Shown: positions 32,337-40,986, counted from the stretch's first letter. The stretch: 64,000 bases of DNA from Streptomyces sp. R28 (GCF_041052385.1 NZ_CP163439.1:6127001-6191000); one strand, 5' to 3'. The notes: generated by a model from the sequence alone, not told the origin. Numbers and translations are program-made.

Positions 32337-33242
32337 TCAGCTCTTCTTCGACGCTGACTGGGACGGGGACCTGGACGCCGCCTTCGAGGCGTCGGCCGAA
32401 GGAGACTTCGACGGAGTCTTCGAGGCCGACTTCGAAGGGGTGCTGCTCGGCGTGCCCGCACTCCCGCTGCCGCCACCGCTGCCGTTCGCCTTCGTCACCG
32501 CGGCCACCGCCTCCTTGGCCGCCTTCTGCGCGAGCTTGTTCAGGCTGTCCGCACTCGGGGTCTTCTCACCGGCCAGACCGGCACCGTTGTAGTCGAGCAT
32601 CACGACGACGTTCTCGACCCGGGCCACGACCGTCTCCTGCTTGAAGGAACCCTCCTTCTTCTTCAGGTCGTAGCGCACCGCCGTCGCCTCGTCGCCCACC
32701 CCGGCGACCGGCTCCGACTTCACGTTCTTCGCACCGGACACCGAACGGGCGTCCTGCACCTGCGCCTCGTAGTGCTCCCGCGCCAGCTTGTCGCCCGACC
32801 CGCGCGTGACGTCCGAGTCGAAACGCAGCAGGGAGACGTTGAGCCAGCGGAACTGCGAGCCCTTCACACCGTTGTTGTCCAGGCTGCTCCAAGAGCAGGA
32901 GCCGCGCGTCGACGCGTCGTCCGACGAGCCCTCCTTGCCGGACTTCGCCTTCGGAACCAGGTCCTCCAACGTCTTCTTCGACAGCACCTTGCACGGCTGC
33001 GGAAGTGCCTTGTACACGGCCGCCTGCACCGTCGGCGACGGACTCACGGACGCGGACGCCGACGGCGAGGTCTTCGCGCCGTCAGCGGCTCCGTCGTCCG
33101 AACCGGAGTCGGAGGAACAGCCCGTGGCGATCAGCATCACGGGCACGGCCGCCGCGCAGACAAGGAATCGGTGAAGGCCCTTCACCCGCTGCTCACGCTG
33201 GTCACGCCGGTCACGCTGCTCTCGCTCTGCTGCTCGCTGCAT
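32337..33242 (-). CDS. DUF3558 lipoprotein
   Basis: A 301-residue lipoprotein is predicted: a basic N-terminus, a hydrophobic stretch and the lipobox VMLIATGC (about residue 38). A Ser-rich spacer, a DUF3558 domain with two cysteines (QPCKVLSKKTLEDLVPKA and GSCSWS), and a long Ser/Lys/Pro tail follow. DUF3558 proteins are exported to the outer membrane face in actinobacteria and have no proven function. ATG 33242 follows AAGGA, while ATG 33257 has no ribosome site. A second, shorter member lies directly upstream, so the pair arose by duplication or forms an operon. Confidence 0.8.
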   Translation of the reverse strand: MQRAAEREQRDRRDQREQRVKGLHRFLVCAAAVPVMLIATGCSSDSGSDDGAADGAKTSPSASASVSPSPTVQAAVYKALPQPCKVLSKKTLEDLVPKAKSGKEGSSDDASTRGSCSWSSLDNNGVKGSQFRWLNVSLLRFDSDVTRGSGDKLAREHYEAQVQDARSVSGAKNVKSEPVAGVGDEATAVRYDLKKKEGSFKQETVVARVENVVVMLDYNGAGLAGEKTPSADSLNKLAQKAAKEAVAAVTKANGSGGGSGSAGTPSSTPSKSASKTPSKSPSADASKAASRSPSQSASKKS

Positions 33243-33379
33243 GGTTCCTTCACTCATGACTGACACTCGTGGTTCCTGCGGTCGGATCGGGTCCGAGGGG
33301 CCACGGTACGCGGTGAAGAAGGTGTGTGGTCTCGTTTCGGTTACGTCGCACGCAGGCGTACGGGGGTCACCGAGAGGCG

Positions 33380-34243
33380 TCACTCCGCCAGCGCGTCCGC
33401 CAGCTGCGCCGCCAGTTTCTGGGCCCTGTCCTGCATTTCCTCGCTGTCCGGGACCGCGCCGACCGTCGCCGGCTGCTCCTCGTACTCGATCCTCACGATC
33501 ACGTTGGACGTGCGGAACACCACAGTCACCGTGCGCTGCTGAGCCGTCGAACCGGAGCTGCTGAGCTCGTCGTCGAGGAAGGCCTCGTCGCCGAGGTCCT
33601 CAAGGACACGGGGCTGGAGCTCCTCGGGGGTCGTCCCGTCGGTGGAGTCGGAGCCGGAGGGCGAGGCGGAGTCCGAGGGCGAGGCGGACGCGGACCCCGA
33701 CGCCGAGGTCGAAGGCGAAGAGGAGGGGGAGGGCGAGCCGCTCGGATCGGTCGAGGACGTGCCCTCGTCGCCGCCGGTCTCGGAACTCGTCGGCTCGGGA
33801 AGGTCGGCCGCCTCCTGCTGGGTCGCGAAAAGCTCCTGCGCCTCGGTGTCGTCGCTGACCGCGCCGTCGTACGACACCACACGCTCGAAATCGACGAAGA
33901 GATGATCGGTGGCCTCGGCCGACTCGACCTTCCAGCGGCAGCCCACCTTGCGGTCGGTGTTGAACGTGAGCGTCGGCGTGCCCTCGTACGCCTTCTCGCG
34001 CTGCTCCTCGTCCGTGAGCTCCTCGATGCCGGGCAGGAGCGAGTCGAGGGTCTCCTCACCGACCACGTCGCAGGGGTCGGGGAGCGTGCTGTACCGGCCG
34101 GGCTCGGCCACCGCGCTCGCCGTACCCGAGTCGCCGGGGTTGGCGTCGTCGGTCGTGCCGCCGCTGTCGGAGCTGCCGGTGCAGCCGGCCAACAACGCCG
34201 CGAGGAGCGCGGCGACGCCGGATACGTACGCCTTCCGCTGCAC
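33380..34243 (-). CDS. DUF3558 lipoprotein, second copy
   Basis: This 287-residue lipoprotein has signal AYVSGVAALLAALLAGCTGS with the lipid cysteine near residue 21. A DUF3558-like domain follows (PDPCDVVGEETLDSLLPGIE and VGCRWKVE), interrupted by a Ser/Pro/Ala tract at about residues 165-205. It is the paralogue of the following gene and is separated from it by about 140 bp. A rtcB gene is divergent. The two cysteines correspond to those of the paralogue. Its function is unknown. Confidence 0.8.
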   Translation of the reverse strand: MQRKAYVSGVAALLAALLAGCTGSSDSGGTTDDANPGDSGTASAVAEPGRYSTLPDPCDVVGEETLDSLLPGIEELTDEEQREKAYEGTPTLTFNTDRKVGCRWKVESAEATDHLFVDFERVVSYDGAVSDDTEAQELFATQQEAADLPEPTSSETGGDEGTSSTDPSGSPSPSSSPSTSASGSASASPSDSASPSGSDSTDGTTPEELQPRVLEDLGDEAFLDDELSSSGSTAQQRTVTVVFRTSNVIVRIEYEEQPATVGAVPDSEEMQDRAQKLAAQLADALAE

Positions 34244-34458
34244 GGTCAGGCTCCTCTCGACGGTGCTGTGTGGTCGGTCCGTTGCCGGTCTTGCAGCGTC
34301 CCCGCTGGTTAATCGCTTGCCGCGCGGGGGCGCTCCCTGGAGACAATGTGTATCGCACGCACCGCCGTGGACGCCGGTCCGCTGTCCCTTTTCAGCGACC
34401 TTGGCGCCGGTTTTGCGATTTCAGACTTGTATTTTCATTCCGGGGGATAGAGGGCGAT

Positions 34459-35652
34459 ATGTCGTACGTGGAGATGCCGGGCGCGAAGGTTCCCATCCGT
34501 ATGTGGACCGACCCGGCGACGGTCGAGGACGGAGCTCTGCAGCAGCTGCGCAACGTCGCGACGCTGCCGTGGATCAAGGGGCTGGCGGTCATGCCGGACG
34601 TCCACTACGGCAAGGGCGCGACGGTCGGGTCCGTCATCGCGATGCAGGGGGCTGTGTGTCCTGCGGCCGTGGGGGTGGACATCGGGTGCGGGATGTCCGC
34701 CGTGAAGACATCGCTCACGGCGAATGATCTGCCGGGGGATCTGTCGCGGTTGCGGTCGAAGATCGAGCAGGCGATTCCGGTGGGGCGGGGGATGCATGAC
34801 AGTCCTGTGGATCCGGGGCGGTTCCATGGGTTCGGTATGGCCGGGTGGGATGACTTCTGGGGGCGGTTCGATGGGGTTGCGGAGGCGGTGAAGTTCCGGG
34901 AGGAGCGTGCCGGAAATCAGATGGGAACGCTCGGATCCGGAAATCATATGATCGAGTTGTGTCTGGATCAGTCAAATTCGGTCTGGCTCATGCTGCACTC
35001 CGGTTCCCGGAACATCGGCAAGGAGCTGGCTGAGCATCACATCGGCATCGCGCAGAAGCTGCCGCACAACCAGGGGTTGGTCGACCGCGATCTCGCGGTG
35101 TTCGTCTCGGACACTCCGCAGATGGCGGCGTACCGGAACGACCTGTACTGGGCTCAGGAGTACGCCAAGTACAACCGCGCGATCATGATGGCGCTCCTGA
35201 AGGACGTGGTCCGGAAGGAGTTCAAGAAGGCGAAGCCGACCTATGAGGCGGAGATCTCCTGCCACCACAACTATGTCGCGGAGGAGCGCTACGAGGGCAT
35301 GGACCTGCTCGTTACCCGCAAGGGTGCGATCCGTGCCGGCTCCGGTGAATTCGGAATCATTCCGGGTTCGATGGGCACCAGCTCGTACATCGTGAAGGGG
35401 CTCGGCAACGAGAAGGCCTTCAACTCGGCTTCGCACGGGGCCGGTCGGCGTATGAGTCGGAACGCGGCGAAGCGGCGCTTCACGGTTCGGGACCTGGAAG
35501 AGCAGACGCGGGGAGTCGAGTGCCGTAAGGACTCCGGCGTGCTCGATGAGATTCCGGGTGCTTACAAGAACATCGACCAAGTGATGGAGCGGCAGCGTGA
35601 CTTGGTCGAGGTTGTGGCGAAGCTGAAGCAGTTCATCTGCGTGAAGGGCTGA
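34459..35652 (+). CDS. rtcB: RNA-splicing ligase RtcB
   Basis: The 397-residue enzyme joins RNA 2',3'-cyclic phosphate (or 3'-phosphate) and 5'-OH ends with GTP and manganese. The metal ligands are visible in MPDVHYGKGATVG and VGVDIGCGMSAVK, followed by GTLGSGNHMIEL, SCHHNYVAEE and the guanylylated histidine in SHGAGRRMSRN. All catalytic positions I can check are present. In bacteria it repairs RNA after stress, but there is no rtcA or rtcR nearby. ATG 34459 follows GAGGG. Codon use is less GC-biased in places than in neighbours. Confidence 0.95.
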   Translation: MSYVEMPGAKVPIRMWTDPATVEDGALQQLRNVATLPWIKGLAVMPDVHYGKGATVGSVIAMQGAVCPAAVGVDIGCGMSAVKTSLTANDLPGDLSRLRSKIEQAIPVGRGMHDSPVDPGRFHGFGMAGWDDFWGRFDGVAEAVKFREERAGNQMGTLGSGNHMIELCLDQSNSVWLMLHSGSRNIGKELAEHHIGIAQKLPHNQGLVDRDLAVFVSDTPQMAAYRNDLYWAQEYAKYNRAIMMALLKDVVRKEFKKAKPTYEAEISCHHNYVAEERYEGMDLLVTRKGAIRAGSGEFGIIPGSMGTSSYIVKGLGNEKAFNSASHGAGRRMSRNAAKRRFTVRDLEEQTRGVECRKDSGVLDEIPGAYKNIDQVMERQRDLVEVVAKLKQFICVKG

Positions 35653-35992
35653 CAGCGTTGGGCGCGGCGATCGTGCGCCGCGCCCATCGCGAGCTGCTCA
35701 GTCCGGCAGCGGTACTACTCCGTGCAGCAATTTCCACCGACGGTTTTGGCAGGGGCTTGGGGAGTAGCCGAGTTCCGCCGCTGCTGCTGTAGTACGGCGT
35801 CAGCTTCTGGAACCTGCGCAGGAGATCAATGTCCCGGGCGTTGATTTCGACGGTCAACCTGCCCTTCTGGCCGACTCCTTGGTGTAGATGCCCGTCCGCC
35901 TGCAAGAAGCCAAACATGTACGCGTACTCGGGGACCTTCAAGTCCATGAACTGGTGGGCGATAGGCTCGCAGTCAGCCATGAGGAAGCTCAT
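35633..35992 (-). pseudogene. Truncated LAGLIDADG-type homing endonuclease
   Basis: The first 70 residues contain YAYMFGFLQADGHLHQGVGQ, a LAGLIDADG-like helix with its catalytic aspartate, followed by GRLTVEINARDIDLLRRFQK, the typical first domain half. After about residue 70 (TPYYSS) the sequence becomes unlike the family and ends after 119 residues. Another frame here reads CQNRRWKLLHGVVPLPD, which looks like coding sequence, so the gene is probably frameshifted or recombined. Its 3' end overlaps the rtcB end by 20 bp on the opposite strand. This looks like a decayed homing element. Confidence 0.6.
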
Positions 35993-36124
35993 CCTTCCTT
36001 GCTGGCCAGGCCCTCGGTCGGGACCGGCATCCCGGTCGAGGGCCGTCGTTTTGATGTTGTGCCGCGAGCCTAGATCGCCAGTTCAGCATCCGTTCGGGTG
36101 ATCGACGACGTTCACCCCTGTGAG

Positions 36125-36880
36125 TTACTCGGGCCGCCGCTCAAGGAGCTTGCTGCGCAGGGTCGTTGAGAGTGGTCCCGGGTTCAGGGACAGGGCTTTG
36201 GAGACGTAGCCCTCTATTCCGCCGTATTCAGTCGTCAGGGATGACAGGAACAGGCTCATCACCTCCGGCGGGGTCCTGTTGAAGCCCGGCCAGGTCGGGG
36301 TGGGGCCGTTGTTGAGGGCTTTCCATTCGGTCAGGAAGGCGGGGGCGGCCAGTTCGGTGAGGGTGTAGTCCTTGATGATCGTGGCCTCCGGCACTCCGAG
36401 CAGGCCGAGGATCAGGGCCGCCAGCAGGCCCGTGCGGTCCTTGCCCTTCGCGCAGTGGAAGGCCAGGGGAGTGTCCGACTCCGCTGCTTTCGCCACCAGC
36501 TCCAGCGCGCCGCGGATCTCCGCCGTGCCGTCCTGGGCCACCTCCAGGTAGCGCTCGGCGAGGTAGGGGCCGGGGGCCACGTCGGCGGTCAGGGTCGCCT
36601 GGTTGTACGGGCGGTGCTCGATGCTGAGGTTGTGGTACGTGAACGACGGGTGGTCCGGGATGCGGCCCCTGTTCTCGATCTCCCACGGGTAGCGCAGGTC
36701 GATCACCGTGCGGATGCCCAGGGAGAGGAAGCGGGACCAGTCCGGGGTGTCTTCCGTCAGCTTGCCCAGGGAGTCCGTGCGGTAGAGGCGGGCGGGGCGC
36801 ACGCGGTGGCCGTCCGTCGTCGGGTAGCCGCCCAGGTCGCGGAAGTTGTGCAGTACGTCGAAGCGTATGTGTCTGTCCAC
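36125..36880 (-). CDS. Tyrosine/dual-specificity protein phosphatase
   Basis: This 251-residue protein has the cysteine phosphatase signature HCAKGKDRTGL (HC-x5-R, about residue 142), preceded by LYRTDSLGKL and FRDLGGYP as in the bacterial Y_phosphatase3 family related to MptpB. These hydrolyse phosphotyrosine or phosphoinositides. The start is GTG 36880. It is cytosolic with no signal peptide. It stands alone between the endonuclease remnant and a small membrane gene 43 bp away. Confidence 0.88.
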   Translation of the reverse strand: MDRHIRFDVLHNFRDLGGYPTTDGHRVRPARLYRTDSLGKLTEDTPDWSRFLSLGIRTVIDLRYPWEIENRGRIPDHPSFTYHNLSIEHRPYNQATLTADVAPGPYLAERYLEVAQDGTAEIRGALELVAKAAESDTPLAFHCAKGKDRTGLLAALILGLLGVPEATIIKDYTLTELAAPAFLTEWKALNNGPTPTWPGFNRTPPEVMSLFLSSLTTEYGGIEGYVSKALSLNPGPLSTTLRSKLLERRPE

Positions 36881-36923
36881 GGGCTGTGACCATAGGTGGT
36901 CCCAGCCCGTCGCACCTGGCCTT

Positions 36924-37049
36924 TTACTTCGGCGCGTGTGTCACCGCGTAGATCATGACGAACGCCACGATGTGGATGCCGAAGAGGAAGTAGCCGAGCC
37001 ACCACCACATCTGGCGTTCGTTGTGCGGGCCCTTGTCGCCGGCGGCCAC
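36924..37049 (-). CDS. Small membrane protein, 41 residues
   Basis: The GTG at 37049 encodes 41 residues with a polar start (AAGDKGPHNERQ) and one aromatic membrane helix (MWWWLGYFLFGIHIVAFVMI). It shares one base with the stop codon of the SDR gene (TAGTG), so its translation is coupled to that gene. It resembles small one-helix actinobacterial proteins such as DUF6126. Function is unknown; it may bind or anchor a partner. Confidence 0.7.
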   Translation of the reverse strand: MAAGDKGPHNERQMWWWLGYFLFGIHIVAFVMIYAVTHAPK

Positions 37050-37825
37050 TACAGCTCCCTGTGGACCTTCGTGTTGGAGGCCTGGGCCCGGGGGCGGACG
37101 ACCAGGAGGTCGATGTTGACGTGGCTGGGGCGGGTGACTGCCCAGGTGATGGTGTCGGCGACGTCGTCGGCCGTCAGGGGGTCGGCCACACCCTGGTAGA
37201 CCTTCGCCGCCTTTTCCTCGTCGCCGGCGAAGCGGGTGAGGGCGAACTCGTCCGTCTTGACCATGCCGGGCGCGATCTCGATGACGCGCACCGGGCGGCC
37301 GACGATCTCCAGGCGGAGGGTCTCGGCGAGGACGTGGGCGCCGTGCTTGGCGGCGACGTAGCCCGCGCCGCCCTCGTACGTGCCGTGGCCGGCCGTGGAG
37401 GAGACGACGACGATCGTGCCGTCGCCGCTCGCCTCCAGCTTCGGGAGCAGGGCCTGGGTGAGGTTCAGGGTGCCGATGACGTTCGTCTCGTACATCGTGC
37501 GCCACTCGGCGGGGTCGCCGGTGGCGACCGGGTCGGCGCCGAGTGCGCCGCCCGCGTTGTTGACGAGGACGCCGATCGTCTTGAAGGCCATCGCGAACTC
37601 GTCGACCGCGGCGCGGTCCGTCACGTCCAGCGGGTAGGCCGTCGCCGAGTGGCCGGCCGCGTTGATCTCCTCGGCCAGCGCCTCGATGCGGTCCTTGCGG
37701 CGGGCGGTCAGGACGACCCGGTAGCCGGCCGCGGCGAGCTGTCGTGCCGTGGCGGCGCCGATTCCGCTGCTCGCACCGGTGACGACGGCGATGCGGGAGG
37801 CGGCGGACGGTGCGGCGGTGGGCAT
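37049..37825 (-). CDS. Short-chain dehydrogenase/reductase
   Basis: The 258-residue classical SDR has the cofactor motif VVTGASSGIGAATA (residues about 13-26), NNAGGALGAD, the serine in VVVSSTAG and YVAAKHGAHV for the Tyr-x-x-x-Lys pair. The loop after beta-2 (TARRKDR) suggests NADP(H). The likely substrate is a small alcohol or ketone. ATG 37825 is preceded by a leader with 19-bp direct repeats. The small membrane protein gene is coupled at its 3' end. Confidence 0.88.
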   Translation of the reverse strand: MPTAAPSAASRIAVVTGASSGIGAATARQLAAAGYRVVLTARRKDRIEALAEEINAAGHSATAYPLDVTDRAAVDEFAMAFKTIGVLVNNAGGALGADPVATGDPAEWRTMYETNVIGTLNLTQALLPKLEASGDGTIVVVSSTAGHGTYEGGAGYVAAKHGAHVLAETLRLEIVGRPVRVIEIAPGMVKTDEFALTRFAGDEEKAAKVYQGVADPLTADDVADTITWAVTRPSHVNIDLLVVRPRAQASNTKVHREL

Positions 37826-37857
37826 GGCTGCTCCTCGTGCGGGTCGAAGTCCGGTGA

Positions 37858-37902
37858 GTCCGGACAGGGCCAGAGCGTCCGGACAGGGCCAGAGCGTCCG
37901 GA
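37858..37902. repeat. 19-bp tandem repeat upstream of SDR gene
   Basis: Two identical 19-bp units (37858-37876 and 37877-37895) and the first seven bases of a third lie upstream of the SDR start. The repeated GTCCGGAC element is itself a palindrome. This may be an operator array. Confidence 0.75.
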
Positions 37903-38034
37903 GACTGTCCGGCCAGGATAGGCGGGGTGGCTGTCCGGCTGTCCCGGCGGTTCGTGATCGCGTTCTGCGGGCGGCCGGTCGGGGGCGGTGGTGGGAGAAT
38001 GAGGTGGGTGATCCTCCACCACGGGAGGTGGACC

Positions 38035-38463
38035 ATGGGACAGGCACGCGAGGTCATGGACCGGCTGACCGAAGCAATCACCACGGCGGACCCCAAGGCC
38101 ATCGCCGAGCTCTACGCGCAGGACGCGGTCGCCGTCACACCCGACGGCGGTGAGCTCCACGGGCGCGACGACATCGCCGCGTACTGGCGCCAGATGACGG
38201 AGATGGTTCCCGACGGCACGTACGAGTCGGTGCACGCGTACGAGGTCGGCAACACGGCCATCGACGAGGGGTTCTTCAGCGGGCGGAACACGGGGCCGAT
38301 CCAGTTGCCCACCGGGGAGACGGTGGCGCCGACGCAGAAGGAGATCAGGATCCGCGGGGTGGACTTCGCCACCGTCGACGACAGCGGACACATCGTCGAC
38401 TACCGGCTCTACTTCGACGAGATGGAGTTCCTGGAGCAGCTGGGGCTGCTGCCGCCGGCCTGA
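38035..38463 (+). CDS. NTF2/SnoaL-like (SgcJ family) protein
   Basis: A 142-residue single-domain protein with an NTF2-like cone fold: VMDRLTEAITTADPKAIAEL, then YAQDAVAVTPDGGELHGRDD and YWRQMTEM. It belongs to the SnoaL/SgcJ/EcaC group, which includes small hydrolases, isomerases and binding proteins. No catalytic pair is certain. ATG 38035 follows GGGAGGTGG. It is divergent from the SDR gene, so the two may share control. Confidence 0.8.
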   Translation: MGQAREVMDRLTEAITTADPKAIAELYAQDAVAVTPDGGELHGRDDIAAYWRQMTEMVPDGTYESVHAYEVGNTAIDEGFFSGRNTGPIQLPTGETVAPTQKEIRIRGVDFATVDDSGHIVDYRLYFDEMEFLEQLGLLPPA

Positions 38464-38481
38464 CCTGTCGAGGTCAGCCGG

Positions 38482-38817
38482 TCAGCTGCCTCGCGGCGCG
38501 TACATGATCACCGCCATGCCCGCGAGGCAGATCAGCGCGCCCGTGACGTCCCAGCGGTCCGGGCGGTAGCCGTCCGCGACCATGCCCCAGGCCAGGGAGC
38601 CGGCGACGAAGACTCCGCCGTACGCGGCGAGGATGCGGCCGAAGTCGGCGTCGGGCTGGAGCGTGGCGACGAAGCCGTACGCGCCGAGGGCCATGACGCC
38701 CGCGCCGATCCACAGCCAGCCGCGCTGCTCGCGCACGCCCTGCCAGACCAGCCAGGCGCCACCGATCTCGAAGAGGGCGGCGACGACGAAGAGGGCGGCG
38801 GAGCGGAGGATGAGCAT
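38482..38817 (-). CDS. YnfA/UPF0060 family membrane protein
   Basis: This 111-residue protein has four short membrane helices (LFVVAALFEIGGAWLVW, LWIGAGVMALGAYGFVA, GRILAAYGGVFVAGSLAW and ALICLAGMAVIMYA). The family relates to small multidrug resistance-type exporters. The length matches the family exactly. It stands alone on the minus strand. Confidence 0.9.
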   Translation of the reverse strand: MLILRSAALFVVAALFEIGGAWLVWQGVREQRGWLWIGAGVMALGAYGFVATLQPDADFGRILAAYGGVFVAGSLAWGMVADGYRPDRWDVTGALICLAGMAVIMYAPRGS

Positions 38818-38856
38818 GCGCGCAGCTTGTCATGGGGCTTCGAGGCAGCCGTTGGT

Positions 38857-38888
38857 GCCGGTCGCCGGTCGCCGGTCGCCGGTCGCCG
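38857..38888. repeat. 7-bp tandem repeat GCCGGTC
   Basis: Four copies of GCCGGTC and a partial fifth lie between the YnfA start and the next secreted-protein gene. This is non-coding. Confidence 0.85.
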
Positions 38889-38998
38889 ATTGCCGGTTCG
38901 TCGGTCCAAGACGGCGTGCGTCACCTGTTGGACGGCGCCTGTCGGCCGCTCCACGTGGGATACATCCGTCGACCACGGTGGAGTGAGGAGCGGACGGT

Positions 38999-39472
38999 AT
39001 GCGGCGGATGCGGGTTGCTGGGGTGTGCGGTGCGGCCGTCGTGGCTGCGGTCGGTGGCATGGCTCCGTATGCCGGGGCGGTGGGGCGTCCTGAGGCTGGG
39101 CTCGCTTATCACGGTTCCGCCGTCCTGTCCGGCGGCCAAGTCCACGTACGGTTCACGCCGCACAACCACGGACCGAGCGCCCTGCCGGCCTCGGCGGTAC
39201 GGCTGCGCTGGTCGGAGCCGCTGGCGGACCGGCAGGCGTTGCCGGAGGGGTGTGGGCGGGCGGGGGAGCGGATGGTGATGTGCCGGGTCGGGGCGCTGGA
39301 CGCGGTCGGGGCGGGGAAGCAGGTCGAGCTGCGGGTGGGGCTGCGTGGGGCGCCGTCGGAGGTGCTGCTGGAGTTCGGCACGGTGCGCAGCGGCGGGGCG
39401 GCGGACGGTGACCAGGGGACGGGCCGGCAGCGGGTGCTGGTGCTGGACACGGGGGACACGTACTACTTCTGA
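38999..39472 (+). CDS. Secreted protein of unknown function
   Basis: The 157-residue protein has a signal peptide (RMRVAGVCGAAVVAAVGGMA, cleavage likely after AGA or AYAGA near residue 27). The mature domain is predicted beta-rich (HVRFTPHNHGPSALPASAVR) with one cysteine pair (GCGRAGERMVMC). This resembles CARDB/DUF11-like beta-sandwich wall proteins, but I cannot assign a family. ATG 38999 follows GAGGAG. It is convergent with the HxlR gene. Confidence 0.65.
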   Translation: MRRMRVAGVCGAAVVAAVGGMAPYAGAVGRPEAGLAYHGSAVLSGGQVHVRFTPHNHGPSALPASAVRLRWSEPLADRQALPEGCGRAGERMVMCRVGALDAVGAGKQVELRVGLRGAPSEVLLEFGTVRSGGAADGDQGTGRQRVLVLDTGDTYYF

Positions 39473-39526
39473 CGACCGTCGTTTCGCGTGCCCCGCTGCC
39501 TCTGGCGCCTGTTTGCCTGCCCGGCG

Positions 39527-39934
39527 CTACTCGTCGGGGCTCTCGGTGTCGTAGCGCTCGCGGGCCTCGCGGACCTCGTCGAAGTGGGTCTCCGCCCAGT
39601 CCTTCACCGCGGTCAGCAGCATGGCCAGGTTGTGGCCCAGGGGGGTGAGTTCGTAGTCGACGCGGACCGGGACGGACGGGGTGACGGTGCGGGTGAGGAG
39701 GCCGTCGCGTTCCAGTGAGCGCAGTGTCTGGGTCAGCATCTTGGGGCTGACGCCGGCGATCTTGCGGCCGAGGTCGCTGTAGCGCAGGGGGCCGGGGGCG
39801 AGGGCGGAGACGACGAGGCTGACCCACTTGTCGCTGATGCGGTCCAGGAGCTGGTTGGTGGGGCAGCTCTTGAGGAACGCGTCGTACTCGATACGGGCCT
39901 GTTCGCGGCGCTGGGCCGCTGTCGTGGTCGCCAT
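39527..39934 (-). CDS. HxlR-family transcriptional regulator
   Basis: This 135-residue winged-helix protein has the family signature CPTNQLLDRISDKWVSLVVS at about residues 24-43, then GVSPKMLTQTLRSLERDGLL as the recognition region and YELTPLGHNL. The single conserved cysteine may sense electrophiles or oxidants. It is divergent from a quinone-oxidoreductase-like gene, a common pairing in which the regulator controls the reductase. Confidence 0.92.
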   Translation of the reverse strand: MATTTAAQRREQARIEYDAFLKSCPTNQLLDRISDKWVSLVVSALAPGPLRYSDLGRKIAGVSPKMLTQTLRSLERDGLLTRTVTPSVPVRVDYELTPLGHNLAMLLTAVKDWAETHFDEVREARERYDTESPDE

Positions 39935-39970
39935 GGCTCACCTCTGGGGTACGTACGCACTCTCAGGTAA

Positions 39971-39991
39971 CTACTTACCAATAGATAGTAG
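39971..39991. promoter_or_regulatory. Candidate HxlR operator
   Basis: CTACT (39971-39975) and AGTAG (39987-39991) form an interrupted dyad in an AT-rich patch between the HxlR gene and the reductase gene. The placement suits an HxlR-type operator. The inner bases do not match well, so this is tentative. Confidence 0.35.
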
Positions 39992-40058
39992 CTCTTCCTA
40001 GGGTTGTTGCAACGGGCGGGAGAACATCCCGAACGATGACAAACCAAGGAGAGCTGCT

Positions 40059-40949
40059 GTGCGTGCTGTTGTGGTGAACTCGTTCGGCGGGCCGGAGGTC
40101 GTGGAGGTCGTGGAGACCGAGCTGCCGGAGCCGGGTGCGCGGGAGGTGCGGATCAAGGTCGCCGCGGCCGCGCTGAATCCCGTGGACGCGGGGGTGCGGG
40201 CCGGGGTCTTCGGGGGTGCGGGCAAGCGGATCGGGCTCGGGTGGGACGTGGCCGGGACCGTGGACGCGGTGGGTGTGGCCACTGCCTGGAGTGTCGGGGA
40301 CGAGGTGGTGGCGCTCGACTACGGCATGGTCAAGCCGGTCGGCGCGCATGCCGAGTACGTCGTCGTCCCCGCGGACGCCGTCGCCAAGGCGCCGACCACG
40401 GTGGACGCCGTCCACGCGGCGACGCTGCCGCTGAACGCGCTGACCGCCGAACAGGCCCTGGGGCTGCTGGAGGTGACGCCGGGTCAGTCGCTGCTGGTGA
40501 CGGGCGCGGCGGGCGCGGTCGGCGGGTACGCGGTCCAGATCGCCGCCCACCGGGGGATATCGGTCACCGCGCTGGCCCGGGAGGCGGACGAGGAGCTCGT
40601 ACGGTCCCTGGGGGCGGCCCGTTTCACCGCCGGTGCCATCGAGGCGGGGAGCTTCGACGCCGTGCTGGACGCCGCGGTGCTCGGTGAGCCGGCGCTGGAG
40701 TGGGTGCGGGAGGGGGGCCGGTACGTCGGCGTCATTCCGCACGCCGAGCCCGCCTCTGTCCGGGGCGTGTGGACCGGGGCGGTCGAGGTGAGCGCCGACG
40801 GGGCGCGGCTGGCGGAGCTGGTGCGGCTGGTGGACGACGGGGTGCTGACGACCCGGGTGGCCGAGACGTTCGCGCTGGACGAGGCAGCCAAGGCGCACGC
40901 CCGGCTCGACGAGGGCGGGGTGCGCGGGCGGCTGGTGCTGGTGCCCTGA
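40059..40949 (+). CDS. NADPH:quinone reductase-like (zinc-independent MDR) oxidoreductase
   Basis: The 296-residue protein of the medium-chain dehydrogenase superfamily has the N-terminal GroES-like domain (FGGPEVVEVVETELPEPGAR), ALNPVDAGVR and LGWDVAGTVDAVG. A Rossmann region with LLVTGAAGAVGGYAVQIA follows. No catalytic or structural zinc cysteines are present, so it is of the quinone/zeta-crystallin type. It probably reduces quinones or enones with NADPH. It is divergent from and likely regulated by the HxlR protein. Confidence 0.88.
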   Translation: MRAVVVNSFGGPEVVEVVETELPEPGAREVRIKVAAAALNPVDAGVRAGVFGGAGKRIGLGWDVAGTVDAVGVATAWSVGDEVVALDYGMVKPVGAHAEYVVVPADAVAKAPTTVDAVHAATLPLNALTAEQALGLLEVTPGQSLLVTGAAGAVGGYAVQIAAHRGISVTALAREADEELVRSLGAARFTAGAIEAGSFDAVLDAAVLGEPALEWVREGGRYVGVIPHAEPASVRGVWTGAVEVSADGARLAELVRLVDDGVLTTRVAETFALDEAAKAHARLDEGGVRGRLVLVP

Positions 40950-40986
40950 GGTGTGCTCGCGGCCGCGTGAGTGCGATCGGGCGCGG

